NCBI GenBank assembly: GCA_945862325.1
Contig: CAMAXZ010000023.1
Location: forward strand, 1-64,000
Reading direction: 5' to 3'
Length of the DNA stretch: 64,000 nt
Source of the DNA: Klebsiella pneumoniae
GTDB lineage: Bacteria > Myxococcota_A > UBA796 > SXON01
The translations under genes and the position numbers were made by a program. Of the stretch, positions 8,574 to 16,873 are shown one piece after another; the stretch's first letter is position 1; each line of letters opens with the position of its first letter. Below the pieces are notes generated by a model that worked only from the letters and a program-made list of their open reading frames with translations, searched no databases and was not told the DNA's origin.

Positions 8574-9238
8574 CCGCTCAGCCCGTCGGTCGCCGCGCGC
8601 AGGCACGCCTCCGGCCGCTCCCACATCGCGAGGTGCCCGGCGTCGATCCAGGTGATCGGGGCGGCTACGCCGCGGGCGACGGCGCGGGCCACCGGAGGGG
8701 GGTACCACGCGTCGCGGCGGCCCCAGACGAGCCGAACCTCGACGCCGCGCAGCCGACGGGCGAGGTCCGGCGCCGGGCGCAGGACGCGCGCCATGGCCTC
8801 CATCCGACGCCCGAGATCCGGGATCCGGGCCGGATCGAAGACGCGGAGCACCTCCTCCGGCGGGCTGTGCACGACGGCGCCCGCGAGGAAGCGCCGGCCG
8901 GCCCAGGTGTGGAAGAAGTACCGTCGTAGGCCCGGGAGCGTGGTCAGGCGGACCGCCGCCCAGTACGGCCCCAGGGCGGTGCCGGTGAGGACGAGCCGGC
9001 GCACGGGCACCCGCGACGCCAGGGTGGCGGCCACCACGCCGCCGAAGTCCTGACCCCAGAGCACCGTGTCACGGTCGACGAGCGGCGCGAGCTCCGCCAC
9101 GTAGCGCTCGATGTCCCAGGTCTCGGGCGCGTCGAGGGTGGCGATGCCGCGCAGGGCGGGCGCCACGAGCTCCGCCGCAGGGAGCCGCTCCCACAGACGC
9201 GGAGACGTTGGAACGCCATGCAAGGCGACGATGCGCAC
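8570..9238 (-). CDS. alpha/beta-hydrolase with an Asp in the nucleophile-elbow position
   Basis: The 222-residue protein has an N-terminal oxyanion region 'LHGVPTSPRLW', a nucleophile elbow 'LWGQDFGGVVAA', an acid region 'LVWGRRDAWYPP' and a catalytic His in 'DAGHLAMWERP'. The elbow places Asp, not Ser, at the nucleophile (Gln-Asp-Phe-Gly-Gly). That arrangement is typical of haloalkane dehalogenases and epoxide hydrolases, but the protein is short and its cap domain is reduced. The substrate is unknown. It leads a minus-strand run with the AEC permease and FemAB-like genes and is divergent from the radical SAM gene. Confidence 0.7.
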   Translation of the reverse strand: MRIVALHGVPTSPRLWERLPAAELVAPALRGIATLDAPETWDIERYVAELAPLVDRDTVLWGQDFGGVVAATLASRVPVRRLVLTGTALGPYWAAVRLTTLPGLRRYFFHTWAGRRFLAGAVVHSPPEEVLRVFDPARIPDLGRRMEAMARVLRPAPDLARRLRGVEVRLVWGRRDAWYPPPVARAVARGVAAPITWIDAGHLAMWERPEACLRAATDGLSG

Positions 9239-9297
9239 GTGGGCGTTTAGCGCGGCGCCGCGTCCCGCGTGCGACCCGGCGCGTTAGCCCCGCCGCC

Positions 9298-11370
9298 GTG
9301 CGCGTCGCCCTCGTCCTGCCCCCGCTCACCCAGCTCAACGCGCCCTATCCGTCGATCGCGTACCTCGCGCGGGCGCTCCGGGCGCAAGGCGAAGCGCCGA
9401 TCCTGCGCGACCTCGGCATCGAGCTCGTGTGGTCGGTGTTCGGGAGTCGCGGCCTCCCCGCCCTGTTCGACGCCATCGAGGCGCTGGACGCCCTCCCCGA
9501 GCCGGCGTGGCGCGCCCTGGCGATGCGCGCGCAGCACACCCGCGTCGCCGACCCCGTCCTGCGCTTCCTCAGCGGGCGCGACCGCGCCCTGGCCCCGCGC
9601 ATCGTCGGGACCCCGTTCCTTCCTCGCTCCCCTCGGCTCGAGGCGATCGACCTCGAGGGCTTCGGCCCCGACGCCGTCGACGACTCCGCCCGCCGCCTCG
9701 CCACGGCGTGGCTCGCGGACCTCGCCGACCTCGTCACCAGCACGATCGACCCCGACTTCGCCCTCAGCCGGTATGGTCATCGGCTCGCCGCCGGGGTGGT
9801 GTCGTTCGACCCCCTTCTGGAGCGCCTGCAGCGGACGACGCCGATCGACGCCGCGCTCGACGCGCTGGCCGACACGATCGACGCCGACGTCGTCGGGCTC
9901 TCGGTCCCCTTCCCCGGCAACCTCTACGGCGCGCTCCGGATCGGGGCGCGGCTCCGCGACCGCGGCGCGTACGTGATCCTCGGAGGGGGGTACGTCAACA
10001 CCGAGCTCCGCGAGGTCGACGAGCCCCGGCTCTGGCGCTTCGTCGACGCGTTGACCCTCGACGACGGCGAGGGCCCCCTCACCGCCGTCCTCGCGCAGCG
10101 TCGCGGCGGCCCCGACGCGCGGCACCGCACGCGCACGGCCGCGGGGCCCACGCGCGGCCCGGCCGCCCCCACGGACGTGCCCGCCGCGTGCGCCGCGGAC
10201 TGGACCGGCCTCGACCTGAGCCCCTACCTCGCGCTCGTCGACACGACGAACCCGGCGCTCCGGCTGTGGGGAGATGGGCGATGGAACAAGATCACCGTCG
10301 CGCACGGGTGCTATTGGCGGCAGTGCACGTTCTGCGACACGGGCCTCGACTACGTCGCCGGCTACGCGCCCAACCGCACGGAGGCCCTGCTCGACGCCAT
10401 CGACGACCAGGTGCGACAGACCGGGCAGAGCGGCGTCCACTTCGTCGACGAAGCGGCCCCGCCGCGCGGCCTGCGCGACCTCGCGATCGGCCTGCTCGCC
10501 CGCGGCACGATGGTCTCGTGGTGGGGCAACATCCGCTTCGAACGTGCGTTCACCCCGGACCTCGCGCGCCTGCTCGCGGCGGCGGGGCTCGTCGCGGTGA
10601 CAGGCGGGCTCGAGGTCGCGAGCGATCGCCTGCTCGCCCGCATGAACAAGGGCGTGACCATCGAGCAGGTGGCGCGTGCCGCCCGTTCGTTCCAGTCCGC
10701 GGGTACGATGGTGCATGCCTACCTGATGTACGGCTTCCCGACCCAGACCGAGCAGGAGACGGTCGACGCGCTCGAGATCGTGCGGCAGATGTTCGTCGCG
10801 GGCCTGCTCACCTCGGGGTTCTGGCACCGCTTCGTGCTCACGCGCCACGCGCCGATGTACGCGGCGCCGGAGCGCTTCGGCCTCGTCGTCCCCGCGGACG
10901 CGCGCGATCGGTTCGCGCGGAACGACGTCGATCACCTCGACCCGCACGGCGCCGACCACGACCGCTTCGACGCGCCGCTCGACCAGGCGATCCGGGCGTG
11001 GCTGTCCGGGAGGGAGCTGGATCGGCCCGCGCACTCCTGGATCCCCGGCGCACCGCCGACCTCGGAGTCCCCCGACCGCATCGCGCGCGCGCTCGCCGAG
11101 CCCGAGCCGCCGATGGGCGAGCGCCTGATCTGGCTCGGGGGCGACGTGCTCGACGACGACGGGGTGCTCGTGCTCCACGGCGTCGACGGGGCGCACCGCG
11201 TGTCGGCGCGGAAGGCCGCGCGTGACTGGCTCTGGGAGGTCGTGGAGGCGGCGCGCCCGGGTCGGCCCGAGGTCCGACTCGACGACGCCCGGGCGGCGTT
11301 CCCCGGGGACTGGGACGCCTTCGCCACGCGCTGGGGGCGCGCGCGCGCCGCGGGGCTCGTCGGGGTGTGA
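9298..11370 (+). CDS. B12-binding domain radical SAM protein
   Basis: The start is GTG 9298, where 'VRVALVLPPLTQLNAPYPS' gives the usual first strand; the product is about 690 residues. A cobalamin-binding-like Rossmann region covers roughly residues 190-270, with 'DADVVGLSVPFPGNLYGAL' and 'YVILGGGYVN'. The radical SAM barrel starts near residue 335. Its cluster motif is 'HGCYWRQCTFCD', spaced C-x4-C-x2-C rather than the common C-x3-C-x2-C. 'GGLEVASDRLLARMNKGV' and 'YLMYGFPTQTEQET' are typical strands of the barrel. The C-terminal 200 residues are family-specific. The reaction is unknown. No RiPP precursor or partner enzyme is visible beside it. Confidence 0.8.
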   Translation: MRVALVLPPLTQLNAPYPSIAYLARALRAQGEAPILRDLGIELVWSVFGSRGLPALFDAIEALDALPEPAWRALAMRAQHTRVADPVLRFLSGRDRALAPRIVGTPFLPRSPRLEAIDLEGFGPDAVDDSARRLATAWLADLADLVTSTIDPDFALSRYGHRLAAGVVSFDPLLERLQRTTPIDAALDALADTIDADVVGLSVPFPGNLYGALRIGARLRDRGAYVILGGGYVNTELREVDEPRLWRFVDALTLDDGEGPLTAVLAQRRGGPDARHRTRTAAGPTRGPAAPTDVPAACAADWTGLDLSPYLALVDTTNPALRLWGDGRWNKITVAHGCYWRQCTFCDTGLDYVAGYAPNRTEALLDAIDDQVRQTGQSGVHFVDEAAPPRGLRDLAIGLLARGTMVSWWGNIRFERAFTPDLARLLAAAGLVAVTGGLEVASDRLLARMNKGVTIEQVARAARSFQSAGTMVHAYLMYGFPTQTEQETVDALEIVRQMFVAGLLTSGFWHRFVLTRHAPMYAAPERFGLVVPADARDRFARNDVDHLDPHGADHDRFDAPLDQAIRAWLSGRELDRPAHSWIPGAPPTSESPDRIARALAEPEPPMGERLIWLGGDVLDDDGVLVLHGVDGAHRVSARKAARDWLWEVVEAARPGRPEVRLDDARAAFPGDWDAFATRWGRARAAGLVGV

Positions 11371-11380
11371 CCGCGGCCGG

Positions 11381-12838
11381 TCAGACCGGGACGATCGAGC
11401 GTGAACGCCGAATGAGCGCGAGCACCGCGGCCGCGGCGAGGATCGGGCTGGCCGGCCCGACGCCGCTCGCGCAGCCGCAGCCGCCCGGGGTCTCCTTGCC
11501 GTCGTCGAGGTCGACGACGCCGTCGCCGCCGGTGTCACCGTCGCTCGTCGGCGTGACCGTCCACGCCCACCCGAAGCGCTCGTCCGCCTCGGCGGCGGGC
11601 GGGACGGCGGCGGCCACGAGGAGGCCGGCGTCCGGCCCGTCGAGGGCCAGGGTGACCTCGCCGCCGGTCACGTCGAGGGGCGTGACCGCGCCGCTGTCGG
11701 CGTCGACCCAGGCCACGCGCCACTCCGCGGGCGAACCGTCGGTGCCTGCCCCGTCCACGGCCACGCGCAGGGTCGCCCCCGCGGCGGCGGTCCGGATCTC
11801 GACCAGGTTGTACGCCCATTGCTCTGGCAGATCCGACGAGCTCGGGCGCGCCTCGCCGTCGGTGCCGAACCCGCCGACCTCGGCGACCGCGTACGGATCG
11901 CCGTACCAGTCCTCGTAGGCCTCCACCAGGTACGCGTACGTGTCGCCGTCCGCGTAGTCCCAACGCGCGTTCGCCGTGGCGAACTCGCCGAACACGTCGC
12001 TGAGGGCGAGGCCGCGGTCCGTCAACTCGCGCGCGATCGACTCGAGCGGCGTGGCGCCGCTCGGGGCGCGCCAGGTGGCGACCACGAGGTCGCGATCCGC
12101 GACGATCTCGCTGAGGAAACGCGCGAACACGAACGCGCCGTACTGGTGGTACTCCTGGAGCGCGCCGGTGTCCGGGTAGTCGAAGAACTCGATCGACCGC
12201 TCACTGGTGAGCGCATAGCCGAACAGGAACTGGGCATACGAAAGGTTGTCCGGGTATACTTCGCCCGCGGCCCACTCGGCCGTGGCCTCCCAGTACCATG
12301 CCGAGCGCCCCTCGTAGGTGTATGCGACCGCCGCGTCCTGCACCGCATGGTACAGCTCGTGCACCGCGGCGGACGCCACGTACTCGGGGGAATACAAGCT
12401 GTCGCGCGCGATGACGATGTACGGGTAACCGTCGTCGTCCCGATAGTAGTAGCCCCCGGCGCCGAGGCCGGACGGGGCGCCGTCGCCGGTGTCCCCCACG
12501 TACACATTGAACAGGTACGTGTCGGTGCCGTCCGGCGCGCGGTGCCCCATCTCGTCGATCTCTACGGTCCAACCATCCTCGAACGCCGCGAGGAGCTCCT
12601 CGACGTCGCCCCGGCTCACCCCGCCGCGGTCGCCCCACTTGGCGACGAAGTGCGCGGAGCGGAGCTCGTTCGGGTACGTCCCCCAGGCGTCTCGGACGTC
12701 GAGCGCGGGAGGGGGTGGCAGGTCGCGCGCGCGCACGCGCGGGCGGCCCGCGAGCGATGGCGCGAGGTCGGGGAAGCCGCAAGGCGCGTGGGCGAGCGCG
12801 GGGGCAGCGACGAGGACGGCCAGGGGCGAGAGCAGCAT
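11381..12838 (-). CDS. secreted HExxH metalloprotease (MXAN_6640-like) with MYXO-CTERM-like sorting tail
   Basis: I take ATG 12838, which begins a clean signal peptide (LLSPLAVLVAAPALAHA); upstream codons add a charged stretch. The product is about 485 residues. The zinc motif 'AAVHELYHAVQ' (HELYH) sits near residue 170, and 'EATAEWAAGEVYP' some 30 residues later supplies the likely glutamate ligand. This is the pattern of putative proteases such as MXAN_6640. A beta domain follows, then an acidic linker ('GDTGGDGVVDLDDG') and a tail 'GGCGCASG' - hydrophobic helix - 'RRSRS', resembling the MYXO-CTERM myxosortase signal. It is therefore probably exported and processed at the cell surface. The substrate is unknown. 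Confidence 0.75.
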   Translation of the reverse strand: MLLSPLAVLVAAPALAHAPCGFPDLAPSLAGRPRVRARDLPPPPALDVRDAWGTYPNELRSAHFVAKWGDRGGVSRGDVEELLAAFEDGWTVEIDEMGHRAPDGTDTYLFNVYVGDTGDGAPSGLGAGGYYYRDDDGYPYIVIARDSLYSPEYVASAAVHELYHAVQDAAVAYTYEGRSAWYWEATAEWAAGEVYPDNLSYAQFLFGYALTSERSIEFFDYPDTGALQEYHQYGAFVFARFLSEIVADRDLVVATWRAPSGATPLESIARELTDRGLALSDVFGEFATANARWDYADGDTYAYLVEAYEDWYGDPYAVAEVGGFGTDGEARPSSSDLPEQWAYNLVEIRTAAAGATLRVAVDGAGTDGSPAEWRVAWVDADSGAVTPLDVTGGEVTLALDGPDAGLLVAAAVPPAAEADERFGWAWTVTPTSDGDTGGDGVVDLDDGKETPGGCGCASGVGPASPILAAAAVLALIRRSRSIVPV

Positions 12839-12903
12839 GCACCCAACATAGCTTCGGCCGGAGGTTCGCCGCGTGTGTACCTTCGCCCCGATGCACGGCG
12901 GCC

Positions 12904-14256
12904 GTGACATGCGCGTGGCGGCGACGTCCGCTTCGCTCGGTCCTCGCCGCGGCGCACGGCACGGACACCCGCGAGTCGCTCGCCGCGGTGGTCAGCGCCC
13001 TCGGCGCCGAGGCCGACGCGATGGTGCGACTCCGGCAGGAGCGCCTCGACGGGACCGCGCGCGCGAGCGCGTTGACGTTCTCGGTCGCCGAAGCAGCCGC
13101 GTTGATCCTGCTGTGTGTGGCGGTGGTGCTGTGGCGCACCGAGGCCGAGACGCGGCGGCGGGCCGCCGCGGACGTGGGCGCCGCGCGGGAGCGCCTCCGC
13201 GCGGTGCTGGCCAGCGCCCCCATCGTGGTGTTCGGCCTCGACCGCGAGGGGCGGTTCACCGTGTGCGAGGGCGCCAGCGTCGCGCAGGTGGACCTGTCCG
13301 CGGCGGCGGTCCTGGGTCGCCCCGTGAGCGAGGTGTTCCCGAACGCGCCGGGCTTCCTCGCCGACGTCCGCCGCGCCCTCCACGCGGAGGTGTTCGCCTC
13401 GACCCTCGAGTACCGTGGACGGACGTTCGACGTTCACTTCGCCCCCGTGCTCGACCACGACGTGGTGCTGGGCGTGACCGGCGTCGCGACGGAGACGACG
13501 GAGCGGGTGCACGCGGAGCGCGCGCTGCGGCGTCTCACGGCAGATCTCGAGCGACGCGTCACCGAGCGCACCGCCGAGCTCGAAGCCACCAATCGGGAGC
13601 TCGAGAGCTTCTGTTACACGGTGTCGCACGATCTGCGGGCTCCGCTGCGGAGCATCGACGGATTCAGCGCCGCGCTCGACGAGGACTGCGGTCCGCAGAT
13701 CGACGCGGTGGGTCACACCTACGTCGCGCGAATCCGGGCGGCGACGCGCCGCATGGGGCAGCTCATCGACGACCTCCTCGAGCTCTCGCGCGTGAGTCGC
13801 GCGGAGCTCGCGCGCGAAGCGGTCGACGTCTCGTGGTTGTGCCTACAGATCCTCGAGGATCTCCGACGAACGGACCCGTCGCGCGCCGTGATCGTCGAGG
13901 TGGCGCCCGACCTCGTGGCCCACGCCGACCCACGGCTCCTGCGGGTGGTGCTCGAGAACCTGCTCGGCAACGCATGGAAGTTTTCATCCCGACGCGACCC
14001 CGCGCACATCGGCGTCCACGGAACGAAGGACGGCGTCCGGACGACGTACACCATCTCCGACGACGGCGCCGGCTTCGACATGGCGTATGCGCATCGCCTG
14101 TTCAACGCGTTTCAGCGCCTGCATTCGCCCACGGAGTTCGAAGGCACGGGGATCGGGCTCGCCACGGTGTACCGGATCGTGACCCGCCACGGCGGGCGTG
14201 TCTGGGCGGATTCCGCGCCGGACCGGGGCGCGAGGTTCTCGTTCACTCTGGAGTAG
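12904..14256 (+). CDS. PAS-domain sensor histidine kinase with shortened N-terminal sensor
   Basis: The product is about 450 residues from GTG 12904; the start is uncertain. Residues 20-55 look like the end of a CHASE3-type helical sensor, one membrane helix spans about 58-78, and a PAS fold spans about 100-200. A coiled coil ('DLERRVTERTAELEATNREL') leads to the HisKA box 'YTVSHDLRAPLRS' with phospho-acceptor H242. ATPase boxes are 'VLENLLGNAWKF' (N), 'DDGAGFD' (G1) and 'GTGIGLATV' (G2). The first membrane helix expected before a CHASE3 domain is absent, so the sensor is truncated or the start is misread. No response regulator is adjacent. The 3' end overlaps the convergent DUF481 gene by 14 bp. 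Confidence 0.75.
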   Translation: MTCAWRRRPLRSVLAAAHGTDTRESLAAVVSALGAEADAMVRLRQERLDGTARASALTFSVAEAAALILLCVAVVLWRTEAETRRRAAADVGAARERLRAVLASAPIVVFGLDREGRFTVCEGASVAQVDLSAAAVLGRPVSEVFPNAPGFLADVRRALHAEVFASTLEYRGRTFDVHFAPVLDHDVVLGVTGVATETTERVHAERALRRLTADLERRVTERTAELEATNRELESFCYTVSHDLRAPLRSIDGFSAALDEDCGPQIDAVGHTYVARIRAATRRMGQLIDDLLELSRVSRAELAREAVDVSWLCLQILEDLRRTDPSRAVIVEVAPDLVAHADPRLLRVVLENLLGNAWKFSSRRDPAHIGVHGTKDGVRTTYTISDDGAGFDMAYAHRLFNAFQRLHSPTEFEGTGIGLATVYRIVTRHGGRVWADSAPDRGARFSFTLE

Positions 14257-15070
14257 GCGCGCGTGGCGCACGGATGCGCTCGCGCTGGACCGTCGCGACG
14301 AGGGTGACCGTGGTCGTCTGGTCCCACTTTCCGTAGCCCTCGACCGGCACGTTGTCCCAGGTCCCCACGGTGCTGAGGCGCACCGCGAGTCGGGTGTCGA
14401 TCTTCGCGACGAGCGCCGCGCTGCCGAGCACGCGCACGTCGAGCGGGTTGACCACGCTGTCCAGCGCCTCGATCTGGAGCTCCGCCGACACGCTCGGGTT
14501 GAAGGTGTGCGCCAGCTTCACCATGACCCGCGCGGCGTAGACCCAGGCGATCTGGGGCTCGACCCCCTCGACGAAGTCCTCGAGCGCCACGTCGACGCCG
14601 AGCTCGCCGAGGAGCGCGAGGGTGGGCGGGGGCCGGAAGCTGTGCGACCATCCCGCCTGGACGTGGGCGCGAACGTCGTAGCCGGCGAAGGGGTCCGCCG
14701 TGGCGCCGGCCAGGCCGTACGCCGTGTCGAAGGCGCCGAGCCAGCGGTCGTAGCGCGCGTCGACCCCGTAGCGGCGCGCGGTCTCGACCGGCGGCGCCGC
14801 CTTCTCGGCGTCGGAGAGGATGCCGTCGGCGTCGGTGTCGACGGCGGAGCGGCCGAGAGCGGCGGTGGCGACGGCGGCCGCCTGGTTCTTGTCCCACCGG
14901 TGAGCGGCGCGCAGGGTGGCGGTGATCGAGTAGCTCTGGGTGTTGCCGCTGATCCAGGTGCCGCCGAGCTCGGCGCTCGTGGTCGTCAGCGGGTTCGGCA
15001 CGGCGCCGCTCGTGGTCGCGCCGGTGAACGTCGAGTCCGCGGCGAACGCGAGGGTGGCGAAGAGGAACAT
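14243..15070 (-). CDS. DUF481-family outer-membrane beta-barrel with EF-hand-like loop
   Basis: The 275-residue protein has a short signal (FLFATLAFAA) followed by the DUF481 signature 'SAELGGTWISGNTQSYSITA' and alternating barrel strands to the end. DUF481 (YdiY-like) proteins are small outer-membrane barrels of unknown function, induced by salt or acid in some species. An inserted loop near residues 77-92 reads 'DTDADGILSDAE', a complete EF-hand calcium-binding loop (D1, D3, D5, G6, E12). I infer a calcium-binding extracellular or periplasmic loop. The gene converges on the histidine kinase gene. Confidence 0.7.
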   Translation of the reverse strand: MFLFATLAFAADSTFTGATTSGAVPNPLTTTSAELGGTWISGNTQSYSITATLRAAHRWDKNQAAAVATAALGRSAVDTDADGILSDAEKAAPPVETARRYGVDARYDRWLGAFDTAYGLAGATADPFAGYDVRAHVQAGWSHSFRPPPTLALLGELGVDVALEDFVEGVEPQIAWVYAARVMVKLAHTFNPSVSAELQIEALDSVVNPLDVRVLGSAALVAKIDTRLAVRLSTVGTWDNVPVEGYGKWDQTTTVTLVATVQRERIRAPRAPTPE

Positions 15071-15120
15071 GCCCTGAGCTTAGCAGGCGGTCGCCGGGTG
15101 GACCTCCGCCGGACAGACCC

Positions 15121-15163
15121 ACGAAAACGACGAAACCCGCCGAGCCTTGCGGTTCGGCGGGTT
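15121..15163 (-). terminator. Rho-independent terminator after the initiator tRNA gene
   Basis: A perfect 10-bp stem (15134-15143 with 15154-15163) closes a 10-nt loop. On the minus strand it is followed by a T-rich stretch (TTTCGTCGTTTTCG; complement of 15121-15134). It lies 7 bp beyond the 3' end of the tRNA gene and should end the scpA-scpB-rluB-tRNA transcript. Confidence 0.8.
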
Positions 15164-15169
15164 CGTCGG

Positions 15170-15246
15170 TGGTTGCGGGGGCCGGATTTGAACCGACGAC
15201 CTCCGGGTTATGAGCCCGGCGCGCTACCTGGCTGCGCCACCCCGCG
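15170..15246 (-). tRNA. initiator tRNA-fMet (CAT)
   Basis: The 77-nt cloverleaf, read on the minus strand, is nearly the E. coli initiator tRNA. Initiator marks are the unpaired C1-A72 at the acceptor end, three G-C pairs next to the anticodon loop (GGG-CTCATAA-CCC) and anticodon CAT. The T arm is GTCGG-TTCAAAT-CCGGC. The 3' CCA is encoded (15170-15172). The 5' part of the gene overlaps the last codons of rluB on the same strand: the stop codon of rluB lies in the D-loop GGTAG. It must therefore be released from a shared transcript by RNase P, unless a promoter lies inside rluB. Confidence 0.95.
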
Positions 15247-16183
15247 GCAACAACTTCCTCTTATCCTTGCGGCGCTGCCTGTCAAGGCGCTTCTCCAGCC
15301 ACGCTCGGTTCGGCCGGGCGAACCCGACCTTCTTCTTCTGGTCGGCGTGCCCCGCCTCTTGCGGCGCGACGCCGCTGGCGACGTCGTGGAGGCGCGCGAC
15401 CTCTTCCGACGTGAGAGCGCGGTATTGGCCGCGCTCCAGGCCGCGCAGGGAGATGGTCGCGAAGCTGACACGACGCAGCTTGCTGACAGGATGTCCCAAT
15501 GTCGCGAACGCGCGGCGCACCAAACGATTGCGACCCTCTGTAACGGTCACTTCGATCCACGCGTTGCTGGCGTCGGTGGTCGACATCACCCGCGCCTTGC
15601 ACGGGAGGGTGCGCCCGTCGTCGAGGTCCACCCCCGCCTGGAGACGCGCGAGCGCGCGCTCGTCCGGGGTCTTCCAGCACTTCACCAGGTATCGCTTGGG
15701 AACCTGCGTGCTCGGGTGCGTGAGCTTGTGCGCGACCTCGCCGTCGTTCGTGAGGAGCAGCACCCCCTCGGTGTTGAAGTCGAGGCGGCCCACCGGCTCG
15801 ACCTTCTCCCGCACGTCGGGGAGGAGCGAGAGCACCGACGGACGCCCCTCGGGATCGTCTCGCCCGGTGATGAAGCCCTTGGGCTTGTACAGAATGAACC
15901 AGAGCTTGGGCGCCGCGCGCGGCAGGGCCTTGCCGTCGAGGCGGATGGTGTCGCGGCGGGGGTCGACCGGGTGCCCCGGGTGACTGACGCGCACGCCGTT
16001 CACGAACACGCGACCGTCGGCGATCATCTTCTCGGCTTCCCGGCGGCTCGCCACGCCGCGCTCAGCCATCACCTTCGCGAGGCGGCGGTCCCCCTCGCGC
16101 GCCGAGGGCACGGGTGCCGCTTCGGGGGGGGCGAGGCGCTCGGTGTCGAGACCGAAGAGCGGATCGTCGTCGTGGTCATCCAT
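15224..16183 (-). CDS. rluB: 23S rRNA pseudouridine synthase, RluB/RsuA family
   Basis: The 319-residue enzyme converts a specific uridine of 23S rRNA helix 89 to pseudouridine, if it is a true RluB. An S4-like RNA-binding domain spans about residues 33-80 ('RLAKVMAERGVASRREAEKM'). The catalytic domain follows, with 'EPVGRLDFNTEGVLLLTNDG' containing the catalytic Asp in GRLDFNTEG, and 'EGRNRLVRRAF' typical of the RsuA branch. The basic tail (KDKRKLLPRGG) is encoded partly by the initiator tRNA gene. The gene follows scpB by 60 bp, giving the widespread scpA-scpB-rluB order. Confidence 0.92.
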   Translation of the reverse strand: MDDHDDDPLFGLDTERLAPPEAAPVPSAREGDRRLAKVMAERGVASRREAEKMIADGRVFVNGVRVSHPGHPVDPRRDTIRLDGKALPRAAPKLWFILYKPKGFITGRDDPEGRPSVLSLLPDVREKVEPVGRLDFNTEGVLLLTNDGEVAHKLTHPSTQVPKRYLVKCWKTPDERALARLQAGVDLDDGRTLPCKARVMSTTDASNAWIEVTVTEGRNRLVRRAFATLGHPVSKLRRVSFATISLRGLERGQYRALTSEEVARLHDVASGVAPQEAGHADQKKKVGFARPNRAWLEKRLDRQRRKDKRKLLPRGGAAR

Positions 16184-16243
16184 GCGGGCCCTCCGACCGT
16201 CTCACGACGGGCCCGATGCGGCTAACTCATGCCCCACGCATGG

Positions 16244-16873
16244 TCAACCGGGTTCGGCGTCCGGAGGCTCGTCCGGCTGGAGCTGCCGAAGGTCGCGGAG
16301 GGTCGGCAGATCCGCCAGGGACCGCATGCCGAACAGCTCGAGGAACGCGGGGGTCGTGCCGTAGGTGAGCGGTCGCCCGGGTTCGTCGGACCGGCCGAGC
16401 ATGCGGAGCAGCCCACGGTCGAGCAACATCCGCAGGACTCCGCCGGTGTCGACGCCGCGGACGTCGTCGATCGCGCCCTTGGTGACCGGCTGCCGGAACG
16501 CCACGACGGCGAGCGTCTCCAAGGCCGGCTTGGAGAGCCGGAGCGGCTTGCCCCCGCGGATAGACGCGACCCACGCCGCGAGGCGCGCGTCGGTGCGGAG
16601 CTGCCAACCCTCTCCGACCTGCACGACGCGTAGCCCCGATCCCGTGCGCGCGAGGCGCTCGCGGAGCGCTTCGAGCCCGCCCTCGACGAGCGGGACGTCG
16701 ACCTTGAGCGCCGCCGCGAGCTGGGCGGTCGTGACCGCGCCGCTCATCGCGAACAGGCAGGCCTCCACCGCCGGGACGAGCAGCTCGGGCGGCGGCGCGC
16801 CGATGTCGTCGGGGTCGGCGCCCTCCGGCGCGAACGCGCGCAGGTGGACGACGTTGTCGTCGTCGTCGCTCAC
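16244..16873 (-). CDS. scpB: segregation and condensation protein B
   Basis: The 209-residue protein starts at a GTG overlapping the scpA stop (GTGA). Two winged-helix domains are visible: 'VEACLFAMSGAVTTAQLAAAL' at the N-terminus and 'SKPALETLAVVAFRQPVTKGAIDDVRGV' in the middle, the latter being the ScpB signature. 'GRPLTYGTTPAFLELFG' closes the second wing. ScpB dimers bind the ScpA kleisin within the SMC condensin complex that organises the nucleoid. The N- and C-terminal tails are acidic and probably disordered. Confidence 0.95.
   Translation of the reverse strand: MSDDDDNVVHLRAFAPEGADPDDIGAPPPELLVPAVEACLFAMSGAVTTAQLAAALKVDVPLVEGGLEALRERLARTGSGLRVVQVGEGWQLRTDARLAAWVASIRGGKPLRLSKPALETLAVVAFRQPVTKGAIDDVRGVDTGGVLRMLLDRGLLRMLGRSDEPGRPLTYGTTPAFLELFGMRSLADLPTLRDLRQLQPDEPPDAEPG

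Noticed and set aside
15170-15246. Elongator tRNA-Met or tRNA-Ile2 for the CAT anticodon tRNA
   Set aside because: The C1-A72 mismatch and three G-C pairs by the anticodon loop are initiator features, and the sequence nearly matches E. coli tRNA-fMet.
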